The notes beneath the pieces were generated by a model. That model ran no database searches. It saw only the letters and a program-made list of their open reading frames with translations, and was not told the DNA's origin. Made by a program: the position numbers and the translations under genes. A DNA stretch of 64,000 bases, from positions 139,169-203,168 of the forward strand of contig JAJCXN010000048.1 of NCBI GenBank assembly GCA_029263415.1, read 5' to 3'. Shown one piece after another: positions 26,848-36,025 of this stretch (its first letter is position 1; the number at the start of each line of letters is the position of its first letter). The stretch is from Acidobacteriota bacterium. GTDB lineage: Bacteria; Acidobacteriota; Thermoanaerobaculia; Multivoradales; Multivoraceae.

Positions 26848-29511
26848 TCAAGCATCCGCCCGCAGTGCCTCGCTCGGCTCTGAACGAGACACTCGCCGTG
26901 CAGGGCGGTAGCAAGCAATCAAGGCGGACAACCCAAGTAGAACGGCCGCGACAAACGCTGACATCGGCACTAGCTCGGCCAACTCTGACAACTCACGCAT
27001 TCGCGAACCAAGCATTCGCTGCGCGCCCAAACAAACAGTCAATCCGATCGCAAGCCCGATTGCCGTCGCGCGAAGTCCTTCGTGCATGATGCGACGAACG
27101 ACTTGGTTGGCGGTGGCCCCAAGAGTGATGCGGATCGCCGCTTCGCGCCTTCGTTGCCTGGCAGCGATGGCCACCAGCCCGTACAGACCGAGAAGAGCCA
27201 AACCTAGGGCTGTCACGCCGAAGCCTCCCATTACGATCGACAACACCCGGGTCATGGCAAGCTCCTTAGCCAGAAGCTGACCCATTGTACGGGCGCCATA
27301 GATCGGCTGGTCGGGATCAACAGCGGCTACTCGCTTGCGCACCGAGTTGATGACCTGTTCCGGCGGTTGCTGCGATCGCACCGCCAGCCATTGCTGCCGT
27401 TGGTTGTACTGACTAGTGGGCACGAGCATCTCCGGGCTCACCCCGCGCCTGAGATCGGTTGATCTGACATCCGCAAACACTCCGACAATCTCCCGCGCTT
27501 CTCTCTCATCGGTGTGAATCCAGAGCTGCTCGCCAGCGACATTGACACTGCCAAAGAGTTGGCGGGCGAGGGTCTCGTTGATCAGGACTAGCGGTTCCTC
27601 GCTTCGGGCTTCGCGATCGGCGATCGGACGCCCGTCCACAATGTGAAGGCCCACAGCCGGAACATAACCAGGTGAAACCGCTACGAAGTTTGCATAGCTC
27701 ACTTGGTCTCTGGGCGGGGGCTCCTCTCCGAAGCGGACAACTCCACGCATTGTTGAGTTGCCGGAGAACGGAAGGTTGGTGGAGTACCCAACGTCAACGA
27801 TCCCAGGAAGCGATGCGATCTCCTCGCGCAAGTTATCCATGACTCTTGCGCGCGAGGCCGTATCCGGGTACTTGGCAGCGGGAAGATCCAGGCGAAGCGT
27901 GAGCAGCCCCTCCGGCTCAAAGCCTAGTTCGGCCGTGCGAGACTGTTGAAAGACCAAGAGGAAGGACAACGCCAGCACCAGCAAAGGCAAGGAGACCGAA
28001 ACCTGGCCAACAACAAGGGCAGACCGCGCACGGACCAGCCGGCGACCAGCCGACCCTGCTCCACCTCGAGAAAGGCCGCGGTCAAGACCAGCACGTGCTC
28101 CGAAGAGGGCTGGGCCGAGGCCGAAAAGGAATCCTACGATGACTGACAGAACCAACGTCGCCAGAAGGACAGCGGGACTCAGCTTCATCGACTCTATGGG
28201 CAGTTCCGAACCCACGCCCATTGCCACTAACCGCATACCAGCGAAGCCGAGGAAGGTGCCAACAACCCCAGCGAGCAAGGCAAACACTAGGTTCTCGATC
28301 AGCAGCTGCCGAACCAGACGCCCGTGTCCTGCGCCTAAGGCAAGCCGAACCGCGATCTCTCGCTCACGCTCGCTGGCTCGGGCGATAAAGAGACCCGCGA
28401 CATTGGCGCAAGCCAAAAGCAGGACCAGCCCTACTACAGACAGAAGGAGCACGAACAGCGGCGCTGCGTCCCGGGCATGTGCCGCGCGCAAGGGTGAGAG
28501 AACGGCGCTCCAGCCCTCGTTGGCAGCGGGATAGTCCATCTCTAGAGCCTTCGCAACATCGTTGAGCCTGGACTGTGCGGCCTTGTGTGAGACATCCGCG
28601 CGCAGGGCACCGTACACGGTGAGAAAGTGGTTCGTCCGCGCCAAGACCACCTCACTCTTAGCAAGCGGAACCCAGATGTCCGCGTCGGCATAGAGCGAAT
28701 GCCACGGCGCAACCCCGATCACCATGTGAGGTTCACCGTCGATTCTCACTGTACTGCCGACGAGTTCGGTGCCCGCACTTAGCTGTTCAGTCCAGAAGCT
28801 CTCACTGAGAATGACGACTCGCGGGGACCCAATGTCCTGATCACTTTCGACGAAACTACGACCCGCCTTAAGTGGCAAGCCGAAAACATCGAAGAATTCT
28901 GGCGACACAGCGACCGCCTTGAGGCGCCGCGGTGCGGCCAGCCCAGTCAGATTGCGGGTGGTCTCCGTGGCCACGGCGGCCTTTTCGAAGACGCCAGATC
29001 GCTCCACATAGTCTGAGTAGTTGGGAAATGAAACATTACTTTCATCTGCACCGACGCTCAGGTTGCGTTCATGGACCAGCACCAACCGGTCGATGTTGGC
29101 AAAAGATAGGCGGTCAAACAGTGCCTCATTGACAACTCCGAACACGGTGCTATTCGCGCCGATCCCCAGAGCGAGGACAAGAATGACGAACAAGCTGAAC
29201 GCGGGCCGTGACGCGATGAGTCTAAATGCGTGCCTGAGGTCGTGGGACAAACCAACCATCATCGGACTCCTCCCTTTCTTATGGGTGGTAGTAACTTCGC
29301 TTGCTCGTTCTCGTCTTTGAAGGACCCCTGAGGTCCTCCGCATCAAGGCGGAAACCAACTCTCGAGCCAGTGAAACCCTTGGAGAACCAGGGTTGTTGCG
29401 GTCCAGGAGTTCAAGGAGATCTCCAAGGAGCGCCTCGCGCTCGCGCGGTGGCGTTAGGACGCCGATGAGCCTAAGTAGAAAACCGGACCCACCAGTAGGA
29501 AGTCGCTTCAT
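26848..29511 (-). CDS. ADOP-family ABC transporter permease (MacB/FtsX-like, duplicated)
   Basis: The protein has 887 residues from ATG 29511, whose ATGA overlaps the PadR stop. The N-terminal cytoplasmic segment (LLRLIGVLTPPREREALLGDLLE) is typical of acidobacterial duplicated orphan permeases. It is followed by GLSHDLRHAFRLIASRPAFS and the first transmembrane helix, a MacB-like periplasmic core, three helices of the FtsX domain (FVLLLSVVGLVLLLACANVAGLF and ASEREREIAVRLALGAG), then a second core and FtsX set (GFGVTALGLALLGLYGLVAIAARQRRREAAIRITLGA). No ATPase gene accompanies it, as usual for this family. It probably exports a compound or works as a mechanotransmission partner; PadR coupling suggests inducible expression. 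Confidence 0.93.
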   Translation of the reverse strand: MKRLPTGGSGFLLRLIGVLTPPREREALLGDLLELLDRNNPGSPRVSLARELVSALMRRTSGVLQRRERASEVTTTHKKGRSPMMVGLSHDLRHAFRLIASRPAFSLFVILVLALGIGANSTVFGVVNEALFDRLSFANIDRLVLVHERNLSVGADESNVSFPNYSDYVERSGVFEKAAVATETTRNLTGLAAPRRLKAVAVSPEFFDVFGLPLKAGRSFVESDQDIGSPRVVILSESFWTEQLSAGTELVGSTVRIDGEPHMVIGVAPWHSLYADADIWVPLAKSEVVLARTNHFLTVYGALRADVSHKAAQSRLNDVAKALEMDYPAANEGWSAVLSPLRAAHARDAAPLFVLLLSVVGLVLLLACANVAGLFIARASEREREIAVRLALGAGHGRLVRQLLIENLVFALLAGVVGTFLGFAGMRLVAMGVGSELPIESMKLSPAVLLATLVLSVIVGFLFGLGPALFGARAGLDRGLSRGGAGSAGRRLVRARSALVVGQVSVSLPLLVLALSFLLVFQQSRTAELGFEPEGLLTLRLDLPAAKYPDTASRARVMDNLREEIASLPGIVDVGYSTNLPFSGNSTMRGVVRFGEEPPPRDQVSYANFVAVSPGYVPAVGLHIVDGRPIADREARSEEPLVLINETLARQLFGSVNVAGEQLWIHTDEREAREIVGVFADVRSTDLRRGVSPEMLVPTSQYNQRQQWLAVRSQQPPEQVINSVRKRVAAVDPDQPIYGARTMGQLLAKELAMTRVLSIVMGGFGVTALGLALLGLYGLVAIAARQRRREAAIRITLGATANQVVRRIMHEGLRATAIGLAIGLTVCLGAQRMLGSRMRELSELAELVPMSAFVAAVLLGLSALIACYRPARRVSRSEPSEALRADA

Positions 29512-29852
29512 CCCAATCGCCACCGGGGCTCAAGCTCTTGGCTCAAGGTACGAAGCCCGTTCAGCGATTGCTCCAGCGCGGCAGCGCCTTCAGCACGGAA
29601 CGAGTAGTAGGTGCGGCGGCGGCCGCCACGAACGCCGAGAGGATCACCGATTCGCGAAGACACCAACCTTTTCTGCTCGAGCCGTTCCAGCGACTTGTAT
29701 ATCGACCCTAAAGTGCGCACGTGCCCGGTCGCACGACCTATCTCGTCACGGATGGTGACACCGTAGGCGTTATCTTCGAGCCCCAAGATCGCCAGCATGA
29801 CAAGTTGTTCCAACTCTCCGAGAGTGGCTCTCTGTGGTCGTGACTTGGTCAT
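29508..29852 (-). CDS. PadR-family transcriptional regulator
   Basis: A 114-residue winged-helix protein: LGELEQLVMLAILGLEDNAYGVTIRDEI, then GSIYKSLERLEQKRLVSSR and the wing GGRRRTYYSFRAEG. It is the first gene of a two-gene operon with the ADOP permease, with a 4-bp ATGA overlap. This pairing is standard in Acidobacteriota, where PadR represses its own operon until a ligand binds. TTAGTACGTAA at 29859-29869, 7 bp before the start codon, is a possible operator or -10 region. Confidence 0.93.
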   Translation of the reverse strand: MTKSRPQRATLGELEQLVMLAILGLEDNAYGVTIRDEIGRATGHVRTLGSIYKSLERLEQKRLVSSRIGDPLGVRGGRRRTYYSFRAEGAAALEQSLNGLRTLSQELEPRWRLG

Positions 29853-30152
29853 GGGTCATTAGTACGTAAAAGGGGAAGATTGGTTTCAGTGACTCCTTAA
29901 TCCCACCGACCCACCGACCAAGCGACCAAGCGACCAAGCGACCAAGGAACCAAGCAACCGGCCGCACCGGCGCGGGACTCAGCCACGTCAGTCTGCCGCA
30001 ACCCGGCCACTCGAACTCACCGGGATCCAAAATGCTCGCCGCCGAGCAACGCTCCATTAGGCATAAAAACCAATAGAACAAGAAGGACGGGAGCGGGAGT
30101 CACATGATTCTCCGAACACCACGGCGCGACCCTCTTGCACCTCCGCCCCCGG
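29853..30152. other. 300-bp intergenic region holding the octamer repeat
   Basis: This lies between the PadR start and the stop of the second hybrid histidine kinase. Apart from the tandem octamers at 29903-29958 and a possible PadR site next to the start codon I see no feature. Confidence 0.45.
29903..29958. repeat. Tandem 8-bp repeat, seven units
   Basis: Octamers follow each other exactly: two CCACCGAC, three CAAGCGAC, then CAAGGAAC and CAAGCAAC. The array starts 51 bp upstream of the PadR start codon, so it lies in or near that operon's promoter region. Confidence 0.9.
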
Positions 30153-33038
30153 CTAGACATGCCGCGAGGCGACGCCGTTCGGACCAGAGCTCAGGACCCG
30201 CTCGAGACACCCAAGAAGGCTCTCTCTGTTGAACGGCTTTCGCAATAGTTCGCAGCCCTCCGGGATCCCCTGCTGTAGGACTTCATGGTCGTAGCCAGAG
30301 ATGAACAAAGTCGGAAGGTTCGGCCTGATTGCCAGAGCCCTCTCGAATAGTTGTCGCCCATTCAGTGCAGGAAGTACAACGTCCGTGATCATTGCTGAGA
30401 ACTGGCCGTTTTGTTCTTTGAGCAGCTCGATCGCGGACTCAGCACTATCGCAGGCCGTCACTTGACAGCCGCTCTTTTGCAGGTAAGCGCTGACCACCGC
30501 TCCAACGTCTGGATCGTCCTCAACAACCAGAATGTGAGAGCCCGCCAACTGCCCCCGCGAGGGCATCGCGACCTTCGCCTTGGGCGGTTTGGACTCACCC
30601 TCTGGGAGGTAGACATGGAATGAAGAACCCTCACCTGGAGTGCTCTCCAGCTCTACAAAGCCCCCGTGTTGGTGGGCGATACCGTGGACAGTGGCGAGGC
30701 CCAAGCCGCATCCTTTTCCCTCACTTTTGGTGGAGTAGAACGGCTCAAAGACCTTGCTCTGAAGATGGACCGGAATTCCTTGACCCTCGTCGTGCACAGA
30801 GATCCTTACGAATCGGCCCGGAGAATCGTTCGCCCCAGCACTCTGTTGTGAGTCGGCCGAATCAATCACCAGACGGATGGTTCCTCCGTCAGGCATTGCG
30901 TCCTGCGCGTTGAGTGCCAGGTTGAACAGGACCCGATGAAACTGCCCAGTGTCGACGAGTGCCGGAGCCAGGGCGACCGCGCGCTCTATTTCAAGGTGAA
31001 TGTTCTCGCGCAGAAGTGGGTGTAAGAGCGGACGGCAGTTTTCAAGCTCGACGATCAGATCCACCGATTCGATGTCCAGTACCTGCCGCCGTCCGAAGGC
31101 TAGGAGTTGGCCGGTCAGCTCGGTCGCCTTTTCGGCGGCACTGACGATTCTCCCGTAGTACGTAGCATCCCGGTCGTCGCGAGCACCTGCCAATCCCAGA
31201 TCCGCATAGCCGAGGATCGGCATCAACAGGTTGTTAAAATCGTGCGCAACTCCGCCAGCCAACAGACCTATCGCCTCCATCTTCTGAGCTTCGGCCAGTC
31301 GGACCTGAAGGTCCTCTTCGCGCTCGGCCGTCGCACTCCTCTGCGCGTGGAGGTACCGGTCTAGATCGACGAACCCTTCAACAAGTAGGGAAATCTCTAA
31401 CAGGTGCGAGGATTCGAGTTTGGCGAGCAGACCGGAATCAAGACGCCCCTGTCGCACCTGAAGAGCCGCCGTTGCCGCCGCGCGAACCGGAGCTGCGAGC
31501 CGGCGTGAGAAACCGCTAATGACAACAAAGGCGAGTATCGACATCAAAACCAGTCCACCCAGAACCCTCAAGACCGCCGGAAGGAGTTGAGCGTGCAACA
31601 CCATGGCTGGCAGGTCCACCAAGACTCCCCAGCGAGCTGACTTGATCGGTTGGAAGCGGGAATGAATCAAGTCCAACCCTAGCCTTGATTCCATAGTCTC
31701 AATCCCGGCCGGATAGTAGGAGAGTGTCTTCGCCCCCACGCCGACCTTCAGCCAGTTCGGAATTTCCGCTAGGGTTGCGGCGTGAAACAGGTCTTCGGAC
31801 TTGGTTCCCGGTGATCTGGTCGGGTCGGTGGAACTGAGAATTCTGCCCTCGGCGTCGATGAGCGTGACAAGACGACCACGGAGATCCTTTGGCGTTGCTG
31901 ACCTCTGAAGATCGACAAGGTCGAGCGTCCCTAGCAACGCGCCCTCAAACCTCCCAAGAGGGCCTAGTATCGGTTCTACGATGACCGCTCCAGTCTCCTT
32001 GCTCGGCGACCGCAGGGACACTTTCCCGATCACCAGATCAGAATAGATCGTTCGCAACTCGGTTTGCGCTTTTTGAAAGTACTCGCGGTCTGCAACGCTC
32101 AGTCCAATGATGTCCTGGCCAGCCGCGTCTTTGGCTGGCTGGGAACTGACTACTCGTCCATATTCGTCGACCACAGCAATGAGCAGCTGACGAGGGCGTG
32201 ATTCGAGATGCTCCAAGAGCAAGGCGCTCTTTTCGTCGTCGGTGCTAGCAACCGAGAGGCGTCGCGCGAGCGTACGAACACCTTGTCGCTGGCCATCCAG
32301 TTCTTCGAGCACCAGGTTGGCTGTGCTGAAGGCTAGCTCGCTATTGACGTGTTCAGCAGTGCGACGAACTTCTGAGAACTCAGCGCGAACATAGAAGACT
32401 CCACCAATCGCAAATGGAGTGACGGCGAGAACAACGAGACCACGAAATGCGTAGCCTTGGATGTCAATCGGGACAGGCTGCTCACCGCGAATCTGGGAGC
32501 AGAGCACGCGTAGCTTTCTGGTCGCTGCCAGATCGACAAGCGCGGCGTACACGATGCTGTTGAGCACCTGTTTGGCGAGCAGGATCGCAACGTACTCCGG
32601 CTCCAGGCCTACGCCGTAAACGTAGATTAAAAGGTCGAACAACCAACCAAACGTCACCCAAAAGAGGGTGGTGGCCATCACTACAGAACGGAGGCGCTTG
32701 AATATGAGGGCGACGAAAACAGCCTCGACCACATAGATCATTGCACCCATTCCGAGCGCAGGGTGCAATACCCAGGCAGCGGGGAGCTGCGGGCCCAATG
32801 CGATCAGCGCGCTCAGCAACCCAACCTTTGGACCGAACAGGACAAAGCAAAGAAGCACGGGCGCTTGCCATAAGGTGAACAGGGGCGATTCTTCGGTCAG
32901 AATCGGCACCTGCACCTGATAGAGAACTACGGCGAAAGCCCCAAGGAGAGCCGCTGCAAGCCATGCTAACCATGGAGCCCAACTCGATGGTTCATTCCTT
33001 GGTAGACGCATACCGCTTCCGGATCCACTATCAGTCAC
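30153..33038 (-). CDS. Membrane hybrid histidine kinase with Cache-like sensor and receiver
   Basis: A 961-residue protein. Residues 1-175 form a cluster of hydrophobic helices of MASE/5TM type, followed by another helix near 200. An extracytoplasmic Cache-like domain spans about 220-475 (VVDEYGRVVSSQ...DREYFQKAQ...VSLRSPSKETGAVIVEPIL), bounded by a transmembrane helix near 490-515. The kinase core has GGVAHDFNN with H599, an HATPase domain with GLGLATVHG, and a C-terminal receiver with acceptor D886 in MITDVVLP. No partner regulator is adjacent. The domain order suggests sensing of an external small molecule such as an amino or organic acid. Confidence 0.93.
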   Translation of the reverse strand: MTDSGSGSGMRLPRNEPSSWAPWLAWLAAALLGAFAVVLYQVQVPILTEESPLFTLWQAPVLLCFVLFGPKVGLLSALIALGPQLPAAWVLHPALGMGAMIYVVEAVFVALIFKRLRSVVMATTLFWVTFGWLFDLLIYVYGVGLEPEYVAILLAKQVLNSIVYAALVDLAATRKLRVLCSQIRGEQPVPIDIQGYAFRGLVVLAVTPFAIGGVFYVRAEFSEVRRTAEHVNSELAFSTANLVLEELDGQRQGVRTLARRLSVASTDDEKSALLLEHLESRPRQLLIAVVDEYGRVVSSQPAKDAAGQDIIGLSVADREYFQKAQTELRTIYSDLVIGKVSLRSPSKETGAVIVEPILGPLGRFEGALLGTLDLVDLQRSATPKDLRGRLVTLIDAEGRILSSTDPTRSPGTKSEDLFHAATLAEIPNWLKVGVGAKTLSYYPAGIETMESRLGLDLIHSRFQPIKSARWGVLVDLPAMVLHAQLLPAVLRVLGGLVLMSILAFVVISGFSRRLAAPVRAAATAALQVRQGRLDSGLLAKLESSHLLEISLLVEGFVDLDRYLHAQRSATAEREEDLQVRLAEAQKMEAIGLLAGGVAHDFNNLLMPILGYADLGLAGARDDRDATYYGRIVSAAEKATELTGQLLAFGRRQVLDIESVDLIVELENCRPLLHPLLRENIHLEIERAVALAPALVDTGQFHRVLFNLALNAQDAMPDGGTIRLVIDSADSQQSAGANDSPGRFVRISVHDEGQGIPVHLQSKVFEPFYSTKSEGKGCGLGLATVHGIAHQHGGFVELESTPGEGSSFHVYLPEGESKPPKAKVAMPSRGQLAGSHILVVEDDPDVGAVVSAYLQKSGCQVTACDSAESAIELLKEQNGQFSAMITDVVLPALNGRQLFERALAIRPNLPTLFISGYDHEVLQQGIPEGCELLRKPFNRESLLGCLERVLSSGPNGVASRHV

Positions 33039-33219
33039 AGTGATTTACTCCGTTCTCACAAAACTGAACTTCTTTGCCATCGGCCGGTCTACATCGGGTA
33101 CGGCAGTACGCTAGCTGGTTGGGCTGGGAGCAGTGGACGGCGACCAACACTGTATCGGAGATCTGTGGTCCACGCCGGACTCGGCCGTACGGGGAGCTTC
33201 CCAAAGTTCCCACCGGGTG

Positions 33220-33834
33220 CTACTGCCCCAAGGCTGAGGGCAGTCCTTGGTCGGATTCCAGATCAAGCTCCTTCTCCAAACGGCCAAGTTCCATGGCCTC
33301 TCGGGCAACCCTGCCCTGCAGAATGGTGGTTGCAACTACAAACGGAGCGAGCCATGCAGCGAGTGTCAGGCAGTTGCGCAAATAGCCGTCCGGCTGCGCT
33401 ATCGCGAACCAGACCACGAAGAACACGGAATGCAGGCCCATGAGCAACCAACCGAACCGTAGGCCTCGCCGCCGAATCTCTAGTTCATTTCGAGCCGCTG
33501 CGATGACCACAGCTGGCGACCCAAAGGACCCCAGGCTCTCGGTGTGTCGGTTGAGGATCCAGAACGCACACGCTACCCCGAAGGTGAGGGTGGCGTAGAA
33601 GGCGGCAATCCACCAGAGGGATTCTTGCCGTTCGAAAGCCAAGCCGACCGTAAAGAGGACCACGGATAGCGGCAGCACGACCTCGATGACTCGCCACCAT
33701 CGGCGACGTGCAGCTCGGCCTCGCATGCGCTGAGTCAGCCGTTGGATATGCAGTTCCTCTGGCCGACCGTCGGCAGACCATAGGGCCTCAAGGTCAGCCC
33801 ATTCATCTCCTGGTTCTTGAACTTCTTCAGTCAT
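33220..33834 (-). CDS. Four-helix membrane protein, candidate anti-sigma factor
   Basis: The protein has 204 residues from ATG 33834; an upstream start at 33849 is possible. The N-terminal 50 residues are hydrophilic and acidic (EWADLEALWSADG...), then a basic RRRWWR stretch and four transmembrane helices (about 50-70, 80-98, 128-145, 158-175). It overlaps the 3' end of the ECF sigma gene, the usual place for a membrane anti-sigma factor. There is no zinc-finger HxxxCxxC, so the assignment rests on position and layout only. Confidence 0.6.
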   Translation of the reverse strand: MTEEVQEPGDEWADLEALWSADGRPEELHIQRLTQRMRGRAARRRWWRVIEVVLPLSVVLFTVGLAFERQESLWWIAAFYATLTFGVACAFWILNRHTESLGSFGSPAVVIAAARNELEIRRRGLRFGWLLMGLHSVFFVVWFAIAQPDGYLRNCLTLAAWLAPFVVATTILQGRVAREAMELGRLEKELDLESDQGLPSALGQ

Positions 33835-34387
33835 GCCTGGAGGCTCCACAGTTATGTTTCGGCGATCCGCGAGTCACTAGCTGGAGGCGCAGTTTTTTTC
33901 GGGCACGGTGTAGCCGAACTGTCACGTTGTTCGGTGTCAGATCGAAAACTTCACCAATTTCTTTTACGGAGAGCCCTTCGAGCCTTAGAACCACAACCTG
34001 GCGTAGCGAATCAGGAAGATCGGCCACAGCTCTTTCTAGTTGATGCCGTTGGTCGAGTTCGAGGGCAAGGTGCTCGGGCGAATGTTGACGGTCGACCGCA
34101 GTATCGATGTGTTCATCAGACTGTGTCTGCACATGCTTTCTTGCCCGCTGTCTGCCTATGTGCCGAAGTGCACAGTTCTGCGCGATGCGGAAGAGATACG
34201 TCCTCGAACTTGCCTGGCCCTGGAATCTCGCAAGCGCTTCCCAGAACGCGAAAAGGATGTCTTGAACAAGGTCCTCGGCAAGCCCGGGGTCGCGTTCATA
34301 GGAGGCCGCAAGGCGCCGCAAGCCCCCCAGGTCGCGCGCCACCGCTTCTCCAAACAAGCGCTCGCGCACTTCATCGGAGACGTTCAA
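33827..34387 (-). CDS. ECF-family RNA polymerase sigma factor
   Basis: A 186-residue protein using TTG 34387 as the first in-frame start. Region 2 is seen in ASYERDPGLAEDLVQDILFAFWEAL and YLFRIAQNCALRHIGRQR; region 4 in LPDSLRQVVVLRLEGLSVKEIGEVF and NNVTVRLHRARKKL. It overlaps the end of the amidohydrolase gene by 17 bp and the next membrane protein by 8 bp, so all three are translationally coupled. The sigma gene sits inside an enzyme operon, which suggests the amidohydrolase is part of its own regulon or produces the signal. Confidence 0.92.
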   Translation of the reverse strand: MNVSDEVRERLFGEAVARDLGGLRRLAASYERDPGLAEDLVQDILFAFWEALARFQGQASSRTYLFRIAQNCALRHIGRQRARKHVQTQSDEHIDTAVDRQHSPEHLALELDQRHQLERAVADLPDSLRQVVVLRLEGLSVKEIGEVFDLTPNNVTVRLHRARKKLRLQLVTRGSPKHNCGASRHD

Positions 34388-35864
34388 GAAGCTCGCTCGG
34401 TCGATAACGAATACCCTCTTTCATCACCCACACAATAGAGCTGGTTGCACGAATGTCGGCGACGGGATCGCCGTCAAGCAAGATCAGGTCGGCGCGTTTT
34501 CCTTTCTCAATGGTGCCCACATCATCAAGGAGCCCAGCGACTTCTGCGCCATTACGAGTACCGATTCGTAAAACTTGGGCAGAAGGAATACCGGCCTGAA
34601 CCAAGAGCTGCAGCTCGCGATGGAAACTCGGACCGGGCACGGTCCACGGGTTGTTGGCGTCGGTGCCTGCAGACAGAAGTACCCCAGCCTCCCACAGTTG
34701 CCGCGTCAGACGAAGTACCTTCGGCCACGAACGTCGAGCCACGTCAAAGTCGGCTTCATTCCAACCAATATTGAAAGAGAAGAGCCTCTTCCAGTTGTCT
34801 ACCAGGGCCGGATGCGCAAGTTCGAGCCCCTCTGTAGCGGTGGTAAACCGAGTTGAGTCACCAAAGAATGCGTGCTCAAAAACAACCAGTGTCGGATCGA
34901 GATAGACGCGCTCGAGTGCCAACTTCCGGATCGTTTGCTTGACAGTTTCCGAATCTAGATCGACCCAGCTAAACCAGTGCGGAAAGCCGAGGGTGCCCGG
35001 TTTGGCCGCGTACGTCTCTCGCACGTCCGCTGGCAGCATCTCGCTCGAACCGGGAATGATGTGAACAATTCCGTCGAGGCCAAGTGTTGCGGCTTCTGAC
35101 CAGGTCGTCTCGTGTAGATGAGCGATCGCTTGACGACCGTGCAGATGAGCTTCGTCGATTCCGGCGGCCAACAGCTCTGGAGTTAGCGTTGCATACAGCT
35201 TAATGAGATCAACGCCTGCTTCAACTTGAAGCCTCACCGCCAATCTCACCTCGTCAGGAGTGGTCGCCTGATCAACTAGTCCCTCGAGATCGCTTTGATC
35301 AATCACACGACCGGCCACCACCGCGCGGGGTCCCAACAAGTCACCACGTTCGATGGCATCGCGCACAGCGACCAGCTGCTCCGTTGAGCCGCCAGGGTCT
35401 CGGATGGTGGTGATGCCGTGCGCCAATAGCGCAAGGAGAGTCCGTTCCGGGCCATCCGCTAGAACCTTCATGGACACTGTGGGCTTTCCGTCCGCCATCT
35501 CAAGCACCACCGGCCCTACGCTGAGGTGTGCGTGTGTGTCGACAAAGCCCGGCACCAAAACTCGGCCCTCGCCGTCGATCCTTTGCATTGCCGAGGGTAT
35601 AGACAGCGTGTCGGCGGGCCCGACCGCCGCAATTCGACCTGCTTCGACAAGCACCGTTGCATCCTTAATCGGCGGAGCGCCACTTCCGTCGATCACCGTG
35701 ACATTGGTGATCGCGATACCGTCGGCCAGGTTTTCTTGTGAAGACGCGGTGGCCGCAGTGCACAGCAGGCTGGTGCACTGCAGCACAGTGAAAAGGGCGG
35801 CATTACGGAGAACGAAGCGCCGAGATTGCGCGATCCGTCGGCTGGGTTCAGTTTGTCGTGACAT
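34371..35864 (-). CDS. Exported amidohydrolase, imidazolonepropionase/prolidase-like
   Basis: The protein has 497 residues from ATG 35864, chosen because GAGGAG lies 9-10 nt before it; the frame extends to TTG 35882. An N-terminal signal with SRRFVLRNAALF and a hydrophobic stretch ends in ATASSQ. The metal site includes H111 and H113 in DTHAHL, the lysine of LIKLYA that is often carboxylated, HLHE and VHIIPG histidines, and the aspartate of SAGTDANNP. The family hydrolyses cyclic amides or dipeptides; the substrate cannot be read here. First gene of an overlapping operon with an ECF sigma factor and a membrane protein. Confidence 0.88.
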   Translation of the reverse strand: MSRQTEPSRRIAQSRRFVLRNAALFTVLQCTSLLCTAATASSQENLADGIAITNVTVIDGSGAPPIKDATVLVEAGRIAAVGPADTLSIPSAMQRIDGEGRVLVPGFVDTHAHLSVGPVVLEMADGKPTVSMKVLADGPERTLLALLAHGITTIRDPGGSTEQLVAVRDAIERGDLLGPRAVVAGRVIDQSDLEGLVDQATTPDEVRLAVRLQVEAGVDLIKLYATLTPELLAAGIDEAHLHGRQAIAHLHETTWSEAATLGLDGIVHIIPGSSEMLPADVRETYAAKPGTLGFPHWFSWVDLDSETVKQTIRKLALERVYLDPTLVVFEHAFFGDSTRFTTATEGLELAHPALVDNWKRLFSFNIGWNEADFDVARRSWPKVLRLTRQLWEAGVLLSAGTDANNPWTVPGPSFHRELQLLVQAGIPSAQVLRIGTRNGAEVAGLLDDVGTIEKGKRADLILLDGDPVADIRATSSIVWVMKEGIRYRPSELLERLR

Positions 35865-36025
35865 CTCTTTGGGTCTCCTCAAGAAGTGGTTGCCTCCAAT
35901 AGTGTCTAGCGGAGGAAAACCCTTACAAGAAAACCCAAAGATCGAGAGACCCGAGAGACCAACCCACTAGAGAAAGGGCGAGAGGACAAGTCTCAGAGAC
36001 TCCCTGGCTCTCTTCCATCTCTCGT

